A DNA stretch of 64,000 bases from Helianthus annuus (taxonomy: Eukaryota > Streptophyta > Magnoliopsida > Asterales > Asteraceae). This document shows, piece after piece, positions 33,362-45,266 of this stretch (position 1 is the first letter of the stretch; each line of letters opens with the position of its first letter). Under the pieces are notes generated by a model. The model made no database searches and was not told where the DNA came from. It worked only from the letters and a program-made list of their open reading frames with translations. A program made the translations under genes and the position numbers. The stretch lies in contig NC_035437.2 in assembly GCF_002127325.2 (NCBI RefSeq), forward strand, positions 160,005,097 through 160,069,096, read 5' to 3'.

Positions 33362-33955
33362 ACGAGTATGGAGACTCGTGTAATATGGTTTAACAAAGCC
33401 TACATACTAAAATGAAACCTAACCTAAGTGCTTACGACCCATCACGGCCCGTTTAGGTAGTTTATGCTACCTTAACGCGTCGTTCGCGTAGAACGCGTTT
33501 GGAACGCCTAACATCGTGACCACAAGGCATAACCTCGGAAGGTTATAGCTATGGTCACCTAATGTGTTTGGTCGGATCCTAATGATCGACCAAATGGGTC
33601 GGGTTCGAAAGTATAAGCGATGGTTTAGATCGCTTACCTTACGACCCTATATAAGCACTATACTAAAAGTGACGAGCTAAGCATGTTAGGACATGCTTAA
33701 CTAAGTTTAGAAAACAGGTTTGGCATCAAAACAAACGGCTTTGATGCTCACGAGTAGTTTGGTTAGAAAATACGCAAGAATGCGCATTTTGGCCGAAACT
33801 ACGACTCGTCACTGAGCCTAGATAACGTGGTAATCAGCAGGTATAGTCGCCATGGACTATAACCATCGTGATCACGATCACGTTATGAAGTTCCAACGAA
33901 CTTCGTGTTGACCATAAGCTGGTCAACGCAGAAAGTCAACAAAAAGTTGACTTTC
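33362..33955 (-). other. Stem-loop array in transcribed part of G1 5' LTR
   Basis: Successive perfect inverted repeats: 33362-33379 (6-bp arms), 33455-33472 (6), 33474-33499 (7), 33516-33558 (6) enclosing 33529-33546 (6), 33567-33594 (8), 33614-33636 (8), 33678-33699 (9, TAAGCATGT/ACATGCTTA), 33723-33747 (8), 33822-33886 (8) enclosing 33842-33861 (7) and 33865-33878 (a 14-bp palindrome), 33887-33904 (7), 33907-33927 (7), 33931-33955 (10, GAAAGTCAAC/GTTGACTTTC). It begins ~150 bp downstream of the TATA box, so it would fold in the leader RNA. Present in all four LTR copies. Confidence 0.8.
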
Positions 33956-34103
33956 GGACTCGAAAAGCGAATAAAAGAACGAAAAAACACTTACGGAGGG
34001 TCCCCGAATGCTAATCTAGATCAAAATGGCTCAGGTATGAAACAAAGGTTCCAACTTAGAGCTTTTGATCAGATTTTTGTGGGTTTTCACCAAAAGGGGG
34101 GGG

Positions 34104-34113
34104 GTATTTATAG
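34104..34113 (-). promoter_or_regulatory. TATA box of G1 5' LTR
   Basis: Minus strand CTATAAATAC followed by nine C. It lies about 1.08 kb from the LTR start and is conserved in all four LTR copies. It would drive the G1 genomic RNA. Confidence 0.75.
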
Positions 34114-35188
34114 GAAAAGTAAAGCCGTTAGGATCGTTTCTTGAATATCGTGCCACGATCCTATGCGTACACTTGTCACAAAGTTGTGGTGGCTCAAAAC
34201 GGCCCTTAACTCTTGAGATGGTGAAAGGGCATTGCCCTTTGGTGTGTTTGAAAGGCCAAGTTTGCAAGAAAGACAAACTTTCTGTTACTGAAGGGGCCAT
34301 GCGGCCTGCATCAGGATCAGACAAAACTCAGGCGGGCCGCCTGGCTATGTCTGATCTGCACAAAGTTTCAGAATTGGCAGTTTTGGTCCCTGTTGCATGT
34401 TTAAGCCATTTCCGACACTTCTAAGGCCCGTAAAGCCAACTTTAAGGCCCTAAAATGATGTCTAAACATTGTGGACATGAAACATGCTCAAAAATATGTC
34501 GGATGTTGGTTCGTTTGGCCGTACGATCGCGATGTTCGGTTAATTACGACGGAATGCGCATAAGCGCGAAAAATGATCCAAATGACGCGACGAATGGATT
34601 TTTCTCATGCCAAACACTAAGGCATAATATAAGGATGCTTACATAAATTTTTGGATATCCGGATGTATTCAGAGCGTAAGTTATGCGCGAAAGTGCAAAC
34701 TTGTGCACTTTTTGACACTTTTAGCCCCTGAATGATCCAAAAGTTTATTTTAGCATACCACACCCCTCAAAGCCTATTTCTAAGCTATGTAAAGGATATT
34801 TATGGTATGTTTAACTTATGGACATGTCCCGGAATGTTCGTTACAGTTCAAATTGGCATACTTTCGCAGTTTGTCAAGTTTAGTCCCTGTAAGCGAATTA
34901 ACTTGTTTTTGCCATACCAAAGCCTTCAAAACTTATTTCTAAGTTATGTAAAGGTTATTTAAGGTATGTTGAGTATATGTTGATGTTCCGGAGTATTTGT
35001 CGCATTAAACTGAGTACGTTTATGCACCAGTTTGCGTATAATTCTCCAGAAAGCGATGTAGAGTTCGAAATTGAACAAAAGTCAAAACATGAAAAATGTA
35101 AAACACAACCAAACAAACATTGGGATCAAATAACATTGTTTTATTGATAACTGAACTGTTCAAAACGATTACAAGCACAAATGTTACA

Positions 35189-35193
35189 ATCAA
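35189..35193. repeat. G1 target-site duplication, right copy (ATCAA)
   Basis: Matches 3560-3564. The duplicated units repeat it after their LTRs at 45004-45008 and 54853-54857, but without a matching left partner, as expected for copies made by duplication and not by transposition. Confidence 0.85.
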
Positions 35194-35352
35194 GATTCGT
35201 AAGAATTCAGAGAGAGGTGAAAAGGTCACATTCAAGTAGGAGACATTCACTGCTATGACCCCTATAGACTTGTTACGTTTCACATTGATCAAACAACAGA
35301 ACAGAACCCCTTTTTCACTTGTTAACCCTCACTGGGACTCGCATGCACCCCA

Positions 35353-35396
<44 letters not shown>

Positions 35397-35812
35397 TTAT
35401 TATTATTATTATTATGTGTGCACCCATAATAATATCGTGATTTGCATGCTCGTCTTAGTTCCTCGTAACTCATGTCAAATGGTCCTTCATACCCAGATAT
35501 CAAACGGAGGTTATCGAAACAATAAGATCATAAAAATCCAAAGACTATGACAAGCTATCAACGCATCATAAAGTAAGCAAGCAATCCATGCCATCAGGCT
35601 ATAGTGACGAGTGTGTGTTCGTATGTTACGTCATAAGCAAATGTGTACTAATCATGTAGTGTATGCAACAAGTGAGAAGGACGAACCTTGTAGTCTGGAG
35701 CTGAGTGTCATGGTCGTATTCACGTATTCAGAACTGTTTGGTTATAGTCTTGTTTTACAAAAAAAACATTTTAAAACCAAGTTCACTATAACCAATGGCT
35801 CTGATACCAAAC
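35194..35812 (-). other. G0 leader with (ATT)n microsatellite and primer-binding site, copy 1
   Basis: Sequence between the G1 insertion and the G0 LTR. Holds a 62-bp ATT microsatellite (35354-35415) with one C interruption, and the complement of a tRNA-iMet primer site at 35797-35809, three bases from the LTR. The frame at 35315-35503 with an Asn run is just the translated microsatellite. Recurs at 45009-45663 and 54858-55482. Confidence 0.75.
35354..35415. repeat. (ATT)n microsatellite, copy 1
   Basis: About 62 bp, interrupted by one C. Equivalent arrays are about 98 bp (45169-45266) and 68 bp (55018-55085) in the other two copies. Confidence 0.95.
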
Positions 35813-37170
35813 TGTCACACCCCCAAAATACCACATGCGGAAACCCCCGCGAGGCGTGTGACGTACCAGGATCTAGCCACCAATCGCATTGAACTCATAA
35901 CATATTTAAATAAAACTTTCATTTCTTAACAGAAAGTGTTACAAAACGTTACATATATTTCATTGTATACAGTGGAAGCATAACTCATTTATTAAGTGTT
36001 ATATAAATCACAAGTGCAAAAACCATTAGGCTTGTATTGCGATTCCATGTATCTCGATCCATGACCACTCCAGCCTTCCAGACAGTAAGTTCCCAATGCT
36101 ATAACCCTATAGACCTGCAAGCATGCAGACAAGCGTGTCAGACAACACTGGTGAGTTCAAAGTTTGTTAACGCGTTTAGTTACCAGATGGGACTTTAAAA
36201 TATTTCAATGACTTGATGTTGTTATAGCTCGTTTACCGCTGATGGCTTACAGTTTATTTGCCCAAACCCCATTGCCTCTATCAAAGCAAAGGTCAAGACT
36301 GGGATCATTAGTTCACTCCCGACCTCCCCGGTGCGGTGTGAGGTTGCCAAACCTAAATAGCGCCATTAACTAATACCCCGTTGCCACCCCGGAAACAATC
36401 GGTAGAAGGGACTTGATTGATAGATATGAGAGTATTAACAAACATCCCATTAACCCGACGTTCCTCCCCGGAACGTTTACCAGATGTCCCTCCCCGGGAA
36501 GCATGCTTGGAAAAAGAGCAGTGAACTCACCTTAGATTGCTCGGTAAGATTAGTTACTTGTTTACGTTTACAGTTGGTCAACCAAATCCTAACATAGTTA
36601 CCAATGGTAATCAGATTATATGCAAATAATTCATGTATTCCACATTCACATTACACAAACAGCGGACACATAACCACACATCATTATACAAGTTGTAACA
36701 AGAGGTCACATATCACATTGATCCTTGACAGTATGTACAATCATTCAGGTCTCGTGCAAAGTTCACATCACATGCTCGTGTTTCACAATAACTCATATCA
36801 ACAGCTCAATTCTCGTTCAAGTAATATGCAAGTTCACAAAGATGAAACAGTTCATTACATGTGTGGCCCACTAGAGAGCGGCCCAATATTAAGTGTAGGC
36901 ATGATCTGTTTGCTAAAGTGGCCCGATTAACATGTAATGCCCAAATCACCACCCCTAATACTACTAATTCATATAGATTAGGAGCACACCACATTATACT
37001 CTAACATGTATCATCATCATCATCATCATCATCAATAGTAACTACTTAATTAAACCAAATCAACCATTGTTTACATGCCATTCTTCATATCCAAACAATA
37101 ACATCAATTACTCGAACCATAGATCTTTCGTCGTGACAAGGTTGTGACGAAACACTAACTTTCGCCTTGT
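35813..37170 (-). repeat. G0 5' LTR, truncated copy 1
   Basis: Begins TGTCACACCCCC next to the primer site. Stops at the duplication junction, where TGT (37168-37170) is shared by the G0 LTR and G1 integrase. The full 2086-bp LTR is seen at 55483-57568. Contains several CTCCCCGG words and a perfect ACGTTCC/GGAACGT inverted repeat near 36457, but no gene. Plus-strand frames such as 36604-36930 are not convincing. Confidence 0.85.
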
Positions 37171-39278
37171 CGAGCTACAATTTCATCCACGTAGATTTGA
37201 GCAAGTTTGTCAGCCGAAAAATCCTCACGGATTGGCACGAAATGCGCTGACTTGGTAAGACGATCAACGACTACCCAGATGGCATCGTGACCTTTCTTTG
37301 TGCGCGGGAGTTTAGTAATGAGATCCATAGTAATGTTTTCCCATTTCCAAACTGGGATCTCTGGTTGCTCCAATAATCCGGAAGAACGCTGATGTTCAGC
37401 CTTAACCTTAAGACAAGTAAGGCATTTGGATACGTATAAAGCAATGTCTTTCTTCATACCAGGCCACCAGTACTGAATACGAAGATCCTTATACATCTTA
37501 TCTGAGCCAGGATGAATAGAATAACAAGACTTATGGGCTTCATCCATAAGCAGGGTACGAAGATTATCTTGGCTCGGGACCCACAAACGGTCCATGAAGT
37601 AATACGATCCATTGTCCTTCAGTTCTAGAGCAGGAGTTATGTGATAAGGAAATTCCTTATCCATCAAACCTTGTGAAACACAAGATTGTTGAGCCTGAGA
37701 AATATGGGCTTGTATATCAGATTGAGCTTGAATAACAGATTGGACATGAACACAATGAAGCTTAGTACGTTCCTTGCGACTCAAAGCATCGGCTACGACA
37801 TTCGCCTTACCAGGATGGTAGCGAATCTCGCAGTCGTAGTCGTTTAGAAGTTCAACCCAACGTCGCTGTCTCATGTTGAGCTCTTTCTGATTGAAGATAT
37901 GCTGAAGACTTTTGTGGTCTGTGAAAACCACACATTTTGTACCGTACAAATAGTGTCTCCAAATCTTAAGAGCGAAGACAACTGCACCCAACTCAAGATC
38001 ATGAGTGGTGTAGTTTTTCTCATGTATCTCCAACTGCCTTGATGCGTATGCTATGACTTTGTTTCTTTGCATCAGGACGCAGCCAAGACCTAATTTAGAT
38101 GCGTCGCAATAAACGACGAAATCATCATTGCCCTCAGGCAATGTTAGGACAGGCGCGTCGCAAAGCTTTTGTTTCAAAGTCAGAAACGCTTCCTCTTGTT
38201 TGACTCCCCAATCAAATGGCTTGTTCTTCTGAGTTAGAGCAGTTAGAGGAACTGCAATCTTCGAGAAGTTCTGAATGAAGCGGCGGTAATAACCCGCTAG
38301 ACCAAGAAAAGAACGAACTTCAGTAGGAGTAGTAGGCGTATCCCAATCCTTAATCGCACTGATCTTGGAGGGATCTACATGAATACCTTGTTCGTTAACA
38401 ACATGTCCTAAGAATTGAACTTCTTTAAGCCAGAATTCACACTTGGAGAATTTGGTGAAAAGTTGCTCTTTCTTTAGGAGTTCCAAAGTAAGACGAAGAT
38501 GTTGCTCATGATCAGCTCGCGTCTTAGAATATATTAAAATGTCATCAATGAAAACGATGATGAACTTATCCAAATAAGGTTTGCAGACCCTATTCATCAA
38601 GTCCATGAAAACAGCAGGAGCATTAGTCAAACCGAATGGCATGACTGTAAACTCATAATGTCCACAGCGAGTGCGGAACGCTGTCTTGGGAATGTCTTCT
38701 TCATGCACACGAAGCTGATGATATCCAGATCGTACATCAATCTTTGAAAAATAAGAAGCGCCTTGCAATTGATCAAAGAGATCATCAATGCGAGGTAGGG
38801 GATATCGATTCTTGATGGTGAGCTTGCTAAGCTCACGATAATCGATACACATCCTAAAAGATCCATCCTTCTTCCTGACAAAAAGAACGGGAGCACCCCA
38901 AGGTGAAAAGCTAGGACGGATGAAACCTTTGTCAGAAAGTTCCTGCAGCTGTTTAGACAACTCTTGCATCTCGGACGGTGCAAGATGATATGGAGCTCTG
39001 GCAATGGGATTTGCACCAGGTACGAGATCAATACGGAACTCGGCTTGGCGTGCTGGAGGTAGACCGGGTAAATCTTCAGGGAAAACCTCTGAATAATCCC
39101 GAACGACAGGAATATTTGAAATAGACTTACCCTTGCCTTTATCTGTTGTAACATGTGCTAAGAAAGCCACATAGTTCTTCCGTAGATACTTCTGTGCTTT
39201 AAAACAAGACATGAGTTTGAGACCACCGGCAGGCTTCTCACCACGAACCTGTAGGATCTCGCCTGTCGACAGCGGCAC
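37155..39278 (-). pseudogene. G1 pol, copy 2, truncated in integrase
   Basis: 707 codons. Identical in plan to the G1 pol through RT (D181, IDD 244-246), RNase H (D392, D454) and the integrase zinc finger with first catalytic D652, then breaks after residue 703 at the duplication junction. Four foreign residues (QGES) from the G0 LTR follow, then TAG. The second Asp and the Glu of integrase and the chromodomain are missing. Residue 417 is Glu here and Lys in the other two copies. Upstream it is separated from protease only by the shared TAG at about 39306. Confidence 0.92.
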
Positions 39279-39305
39279 ACGAATAATCTTCTCAGAACAA
39301 ACTAT

Positions 39306-40826
39306 CTATGCGCGGTGCTTAGATAACCAATCCATATCCACTATAACGTCGAAGCTTCCAAGTTGCATTGGCGTGAGGTCAATAGGAAAAATATGGTCGT
39401 TAAGGTTCAACTGGAAGTTGCGTAGAACAGAATCAAGAACAATGGGTTCACCGCTCGCCACTTCTACTGTCAAAGGTTTACCTAGTTTCGTTCTAGACAC
39501 GAGAAGCATTGGCTCAAAAGTCAATGACACAAAACTCTTGTCGGCACCCGAATCAAAAAGAACAGATGCAGGCTGATTATTAATAAAGAACGTACCGTTC
39601 ACCACTTCATTGTCAGCTTGTGCCTCTTGTGCATTCATGTTGAAGACTCGCCCTCGAGCCTGAGCCTGATTCTGGTTTGCATTCTGGTTCTGGTTTGCTA
39701 GCCTTGGGCACCGGTTTCTGTAGTGGGTCAGATCCCCACAGTTATAACAAGCACCTGGTAGGTAGTTTGGTCGTGCAGCCTGACCCTGTTGCTGAGCAGG
39801 AGGCTGAGCAACTTGTTGAGCCGGGGTCTGAACTACGCGATTTTGAGCAAACTGACAAACATCGGCAAGATGACCTGACTTCCCACAGTTAGTACAGAAA
39901 CGGCACTGATGCTGTGGCTGATGGTGACTGTTGCATCGATTGCACAAAGGTGCACTTCCTGAATAGGGCCTCTTTGCTGGAGGCTGTGCGGCTTGGTTGG
40001 GAGCTGCCTGGTTAGCTTGGGCAGTGACAGCATAGTTTTGGGAAGCCTTACGCTTCCTTGACCCCCTTGAGGAACCAGAATCCTTTCCCTTCTTGTTTTG
40101 ACCTTTCTTGCTATCTTCGTTGTCAGATGACTGTTTCTTGCCCTTGTCACCCTTCCTGTGTAATTTATTCTTCCGAATCTGCGAATCAGTCAATGTCGCT
40201 GATAACTCGATTGCCTGACGGAGTGTGGTAGGGTTGCTACCAGTGATAATGTCTTGTACCGAGTCAGGCAGGCCGTCGATGTACCTTTCGATAGCCTTGT
40301 CGAGTGGGGCGACCATAGTCGGGCAAAGTAGACTCAACTCCTCAAACCTATCAGTATATGCCCTGTGCTCGCCGCTATCTTGCTTCAAATCATCAAACTC
40401 TTTCTCCAACGCTCGTTGCTCATGACGAGGACAAAACTCCCTCATCATAAGAGCTCTCAGTTCAGCCCACGTCTGTGCTAGAGCAACTTCTGCACCACGG
40501 TCTCTCATTACCCCATTACACCATGTAAGAGCCCTCTTCTGAAACACGCTTGAAGAAAACTCGACCTTGCGATTATCCGGACACTGCACGTGGCGAAAAG
40601 TATTCTCGATGCTCTCGAACCATTGAAGAAGCCCAGTTGCTCCCTCAGAACCACTAAACTTGAGTGGTTTAGCCGAGTTAAAGTTCTTGAAATTGCATGT
40701 ACCATTGTTGTTGTTGTTGGCCTGGTTCCATTGAGCAAAGAGATTTGGGAATTGAGCAGCCATCTGCTGCGCAATAATTTCTGCCAGCTCGGCAGTTGCT
40801 ATCTGGTGTTCGCGTCGAGGAGGCAT
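39306..40826 (-). CDS. G1 gag-protease, copy 2 (uninterrupted)
   Basis: 506 codons. Gag core about 60-215, basic linker 215-265, CCHC knuckles at 311-324 and 360-373, protease with active site D425 (FDSGADKSF) and flap region to the end. It stops at a TAG, after which RT continues in the same frame, so the TAG truncates what should be one gag-pol polyprotein. Drives particle assembly and polyprotein cleavage if expressed. Its 5' LTR and primer site are present to the right, so it could be transcribed. Confidence 0.92.
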   Translation of the reverse strand: MPPRREHQIATAELAEIIAQQMAAQFPNLFAQWNQANNNNNGTCNFKNFNSAKPLKFSGSEGATGLLQWFESIENTFRHVQCPDNRKVEFSSSVFQKRALTWCNGVMRDRGAEVALAQTWAELRALMMREFCPRHEQRALEKEFDDLKQDSGEHRAYTDRFEELSLLCPTMVAPLDKAIERYIDGLPDSVQDIITGSNPTTLRQAIELSATLTDSQIRKNKLHRKGDKGKKQSSDNEDSKKGQNKKGKDSGSSRGSRKRKASQNYAVTAQANQAAPNQAAQPPAKRPYSGSAPLCNRCNSHHQPQHQCRFCTNCGKSGHLADVCQFAQNRVVQTPAQQVAQPPAQQQGQAARPNYLPGACYNCGDLTHYRNRCPRLANQNQNANQNQAQARGRVFNMNAQEAQADNEVVNGTFFINNQPASVLFDSGADKSFVSLTFEPMLLVSRTKLGKPLTVEVASGEPIVLDSVLRNFQLNLNDHIFPIDLTPMQLGSFDVIVDMDWLSKHRA

Positions 40827-41400
40827 TCTAAAAGAGGAAAAACATGAAAGGAAACGAGTGAGATGATTGGATGAAGAGAATGAGATGAAACAGAATCAAC
40901 AAAAGCAAAGATGGTGGTTACGCATCGCAAAGCAAACAAGCGACACGAAATGTCTAGTCAAAGTAAGTGGGTCAAAATAATGTATCGCGAAGACATGTTC
41001 GCCTATAAGTGAACACTCACCCCAAGAGTTCCCAAGTAAGAGTGACTGGTCCGATTATGTGGATTTGTACGAACACTCTAGCCTTAGACAAAAAACTCAG
41101 GGTACAGGCATTCACTCTTCCAGTTCGCACGTGTTCACACTATTGAAACCCGAAAACCTTGACGAGATTTTGAAAATTCAAAGGGGTTCAAAACCTTATA
41201 ACAGAGGGTTCAAAACCTAGTAATCAATCATCCTAGAACAGATGATTAATTTTCAAAGCGGATTCGGAATCGAAATTCTCGTTGTGGTTATCACCTAAGG
41301 ATAGGTGATGTGCGTTAGGGTCCTAGAAAGTTATAGTCTAGGTCAAAGCATTACTAATAACCTAATTCCCTATAACCATTGGCTCTGATACCAACTCTTC
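40827..41400 (-). other. G1 leader and primer-binding site, copy 2
   Basis: Same as 31011-31584; primer-site complement at 41381-41393. No ORF. Confidence 0.88.
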
Positions 41401-44400
41401 TGTCACACCCCGGCCGCGTATAACATGCAACCGCGGCGGAAACGCCGGGGAGTGCTGGGACAGAATTAATTGTTTCATAACCATGGAAATTAAAGTTACA
41501 TTTTATTTATTAAACACGAGTGTTACATCGTTTCAAAACAGGAAATACAAAGTTCATAACATAATTAAACTAGTCTATCTTCGTTTTTAGGCTCTAAGGC
41601 ACAGGTCCGCCCTAGTGTCACCATTGTCATCCTACACAATAGCTCCTGAAAACACATATGAAAGTAGGTACGTCAGCATAAAAATGCCTGTGAGATACAT
41701 AGGTTTTGTGAAAATGGGATTCATGACTTGAGTTTAAAGAAATGTTTAATAACAGTCAGTCATGAACCTTGTAATTTGTCTTGCTTTGTAAACCATTTGA
41801 AAAACGATAATATCAGATGATATGTATAGATAAGTGTAAGGTTAAACGAGTAAGCAAGTAAAATGAGTTGAATAAGATAAGTTGTTTGTAAAAATAATGT
41901 CTTGTGAAGAGTATGTTATTTGTGTAAAATGTAATGTGTCTAAACTGAAATGACTTAGATAACGCTACGATATATAATATTATACAAACATTTATATATA
42001 GGAAGTACCAGCGGCGTATCCACCATGTTTGTATCATATTACATACGCCACGTTACTCCAACCATTTACCCAAACCAACCACCATGTAAATTGTTCATGT
42101 ATAAATCAATTGTCAAGTGTTATTGTGTAAACCATGTCGAAATGTCTATGTTCAATGTAAACCACCAAGTATGTATATCAATGTCGAAATGTTTATGTTT
42201 AATGTAGATAATGTAATGTGTACCCAAAATATATCTTGTATGGTAAGCGAGATGTATCAACTCAACCATATGTAAATGCACAAAACAAGGTGTTGAAGTA
42301 AAACATGGTTTAAATCAACGTTATGTTTCGTGGAACAATGCATGCTCTACTGATATAAACATTTGTGCGGTATTGTGAAATATGCATACATCCAAGCCTT
42401 GAGACTGTGGCGATAAACCCTTAAACAAATTCATGGTTTATCTAAGTTATGTATATCGAATTCGGTCATTCCTTCCAATCCAAACAAACCCAGGATTTCA
42501 GGAACGGGAGTTGTCAATTCCTATGGTACCACTACCTACTAACGAACGGCGTAGCTAATGTTAATGAATGTATTGTTCCATGTTAAACAAACCAAATGTT
42601 GTACCAAAATGAAGGCATGTGATGTAAACAATTGTACTAAGTATGCACACAATGGGCATAAATAGCATGAAATGCAATATGAAACAATGTACTAAGTACG
42701 CACACAATGGGCATACATAGCATGAAAATGTAATGTAAAGCAATGGACTAAGTACGCACACAATGGGCATACATAGCATGAAATGTATTGTAAAGCAATG
42801 TACTAAGTACGCACACAATGGGCATACATAGCATGAAATGTAATGTAAAGCAATGTACTAACACACAATGGGCATACATAGCATGAAATGTAATGAAATC
42901 ATGTACTATAATGTACTAATGAACATAGCAGGTATATGATGTGAGAACATGGAAAGCATGAAAGTAACAGGTAGGCACATGTGTTTCACCCCAAAACAGT
43001 TTGGAAAACAGTAAAAGAGGGGTTCAATGTACTCACCTGAGATTGCTTTGAAGTTCTTGTATAAAAACCAAATAATGCTAGAGATCACGGAATATCAAAC
43101 GGCACCTAATAGGTAGCTATGTTAATATACTGGACCAAAATCAGAAGGATCGGATAGTATGCGGGTTCGTAAACCAAACGAGTATGGAGACTCGTGTAAT
43201 ATGGTTTAACAAAGCCTACATACTAAAATGAAACCTAACCTAAGTGCTTACGACCCATCACGGCCCGTTTAGGTAGTTTATGCTACCTTAACGCGTCGTT
43301 CGCGTAGAACGCGTTTGGAACGCCTAACATCGTGACCACAAGGCATAACCTCGGAAGGTTATAGCTATGGTCACCTAATGTGTTTGGTCGGATCCTAATG
43401 ATCGACCAAATGGGTCGGGTTCGAAAGTATAAGCGATGGTTTAGATCGCTTACCTTACGACCCTATATAAGCACTATACTAAAAGTGACGAGCTAAGCAT
43501 GTTAGGACATGCTTAACTAAGTTTAGAAAACAGGTTTGGCATCAAAACAAACGGCTTTGATGCTCACGAGTAGTTTGGTTAGAAAATACGCAAGAATGCG
43601 CATTTTGGCCGAAACTACGACTCGTCACTGAGCCTAGATAACGTGGTAATCAGCAGGTATAGTCGCCATGGACTATAACCATCGTGATCACGATCACGTT
43701 ATGAAGTTCCAACGAACTTCGTGTTGACCATAAGCTGGTCAACGCAGAAAGTCAACAAAAAGTTGACTTTCGGACTCGAAAAGCGAATAAAAGAACGAAA
43801 AAACACTTACGGAGGGTCCCCGAATGCTAATCTAGATCAAAATGGCTCAGGTATGAAACAAAGGTTCCAACTTAGAGCTTTTGATCAGATTTTTGTGGGT
43901 TTTCACCAAAAGGGGGGGGTATTTATAGGAAAAGTAAAGCCGTTAGGATCGTTTCTTGAATATCGTGCCACGATCCTATGCGTACACTTGTCACAAAGTT
44001 GTGGTGGCTCAAAACGGCCCTTAACTCTTGAGATGGTGAAAGGGCATTGCCCTTTGGTGTGTTTGAAAAGCCAAGTTTGCAAGAAAGACAAACTTTCTGT
44101 TACTGAAGGGGCCATGCGGCCTGCATCAGGATCAGACAAAACTCAGGCGGGCCGCCTGGCTATGTCTGATCTGCACAAAGTTTCAGAATTGGCAGTTTTG
44201 GTCCCTGTTGCATGTTTAAGCCATTTCCGACACTTCTAAGGCCCGTAAAGCCAACTTTAAGGCCCTAAAATGATGTCTAAACATTGTGGACATGAAACAT
44301 GCTCAAAAATATGTCGGATGTTGGTTCGTTTGGCCGTACGATCGCGATGTTCGGTTAATTACGACGGAATGCGCATAAGCGCGAAAAATGATCCAAATGA

Positions 44401-45003
44401 CGCGACGAATGGATTTTTCTCATGCCAAACACTAAGGCATAATATAAGGATGCTTACATAAATTTTTGGATATCCGGATGTATTCAGAGCGTAAGTTATG
44501 CGCGAAAGTGCAAACTTGTGCACTTTTTGACACTTTTAGCCCCTGAATGATCCAAAAGTTTATTTTAGCATACCACACCCCTCAAAGCCTATTTCTAAGC
44601 TATGTAAAGGATATTTATGGTATGTTTAACTTATGGACATGTCCCGGAATGTTCGTTACAGTTCAAATTGGCATACTTTCGCAGTTTGTCAAGTTTAGTC
44701 CCTGTAAGCGAATTAACTTGTTTTTGCCATACCAAAGCCTTCAAAACTTATTTCTAAGTTATGTAAAGGTTATTTAAGGTATGTTGAGTATATGTTGATG
44801 TTCCGGAGTATTTGTCGCATTAAACTGAGTACGTTTATGCACCAGTTTGCGTATAATTCTCCAGAAAGCGATGTAGAGTTCGAAATTGAACAAAAGTCAA
44901 AACATGAAAAATGTAAAACACAACCAAACAAACATTGGGATCAAATAACATTGTTTTATTGATAACTGAACTGTTCACAACGATTACAAGCACAAATGTT
45001 ACA
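41401..45003 (-). repeat. G1 LTR, copy 2
   Basis: 3603 bp. TATA box at 43919-43928, stem-loop array at 43178-43771, minisatellite about 42634-42895 with the same shortened last unit as the G1 5' LTR. Only a handful of differences from 31585-35188 by eye. Confidence 0.92.
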
Positions 45004-45167
45004 ATCAAGATTCGTAAGAATTCAGAGAGAGGTGAAAAGGTCACATTCAAGTAGGAGACATTCACTGCTATGACCCCTATAGACTTGTTACGTTTCACAT
45101 TGATCAAATAACAGAACAGAACCCCTTTTTCACTTTTTAACCCTCACTGGGACTCGCATGCACCCCA

Positions 45168-45266
<99 letters not shown>

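Larger units (their letters stand above)
3565..35188 (-). mobile_element. G1: complete Ty3/gypsy chromovirus (Tekay/Del-like), nested host of S1 and A1
   Basis: Both LTRs begin TGTCACACC and end TTACA in plus orientation (TG...CA ends), and the insertion is flanked by ATCAA. Order on the minus strand: 5' LTR (31585-35188), tRNA-iMet-type primer site, gag with two CCHC knuckles, protease, RT, RNase H, integrase, chromodomain, polypurine tract, 3' LTR (3565-19963). RT before integrase is gypsy order; the C-terminal chromodomain and >3.5-kb LTRs point to the Tekay/Del chromovirus clade. Without S1 and A1 the element is about 12.4 kb. By eye the two LTRs differ at roughly 1.3 percent of sites. 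Coding capacity is lost: a TAG between protease and RT, a TGA after the integrase core, and A1 inside the gag-protease ORF. Confidence 0.9.
31585..35188 (-). repeat. G1 5' LTR
   Basis: 3604 bp, TGTCACACC...ATGTTACA, followed by ATCAA. On the minus strand the order is about 1.08 kb of U3, a TATA box at 34104-34113, the stem-loop array at 33955-33362, the 55-bp minisatellite at about 33080-32818, then about 1.2 kb to the primer site. The promoter is thus in the first third and more than 2.4 kb of LTR is transcribed leader. Confidence 0.92.
20896..37170. repeat. Tandem unit, copy 1 (carries A1)
   Basis: From inside G1 integrase (20896) through RT, gag, G1 5' LTR and G0 leader into the G0 LTR (37170). 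Without A1 and one copy of its target duplication it is about 9816 bp, matching copies 2 and 3. Confidence 0.85.

Noticed and set aside
36604..36930. 108-codon frame in the G0 LTR
   Set aside because: Low-complexity His/Ser-rich translation; start differs between copies (lost by a one-base deletion in copy 2), so no selection on the frame.
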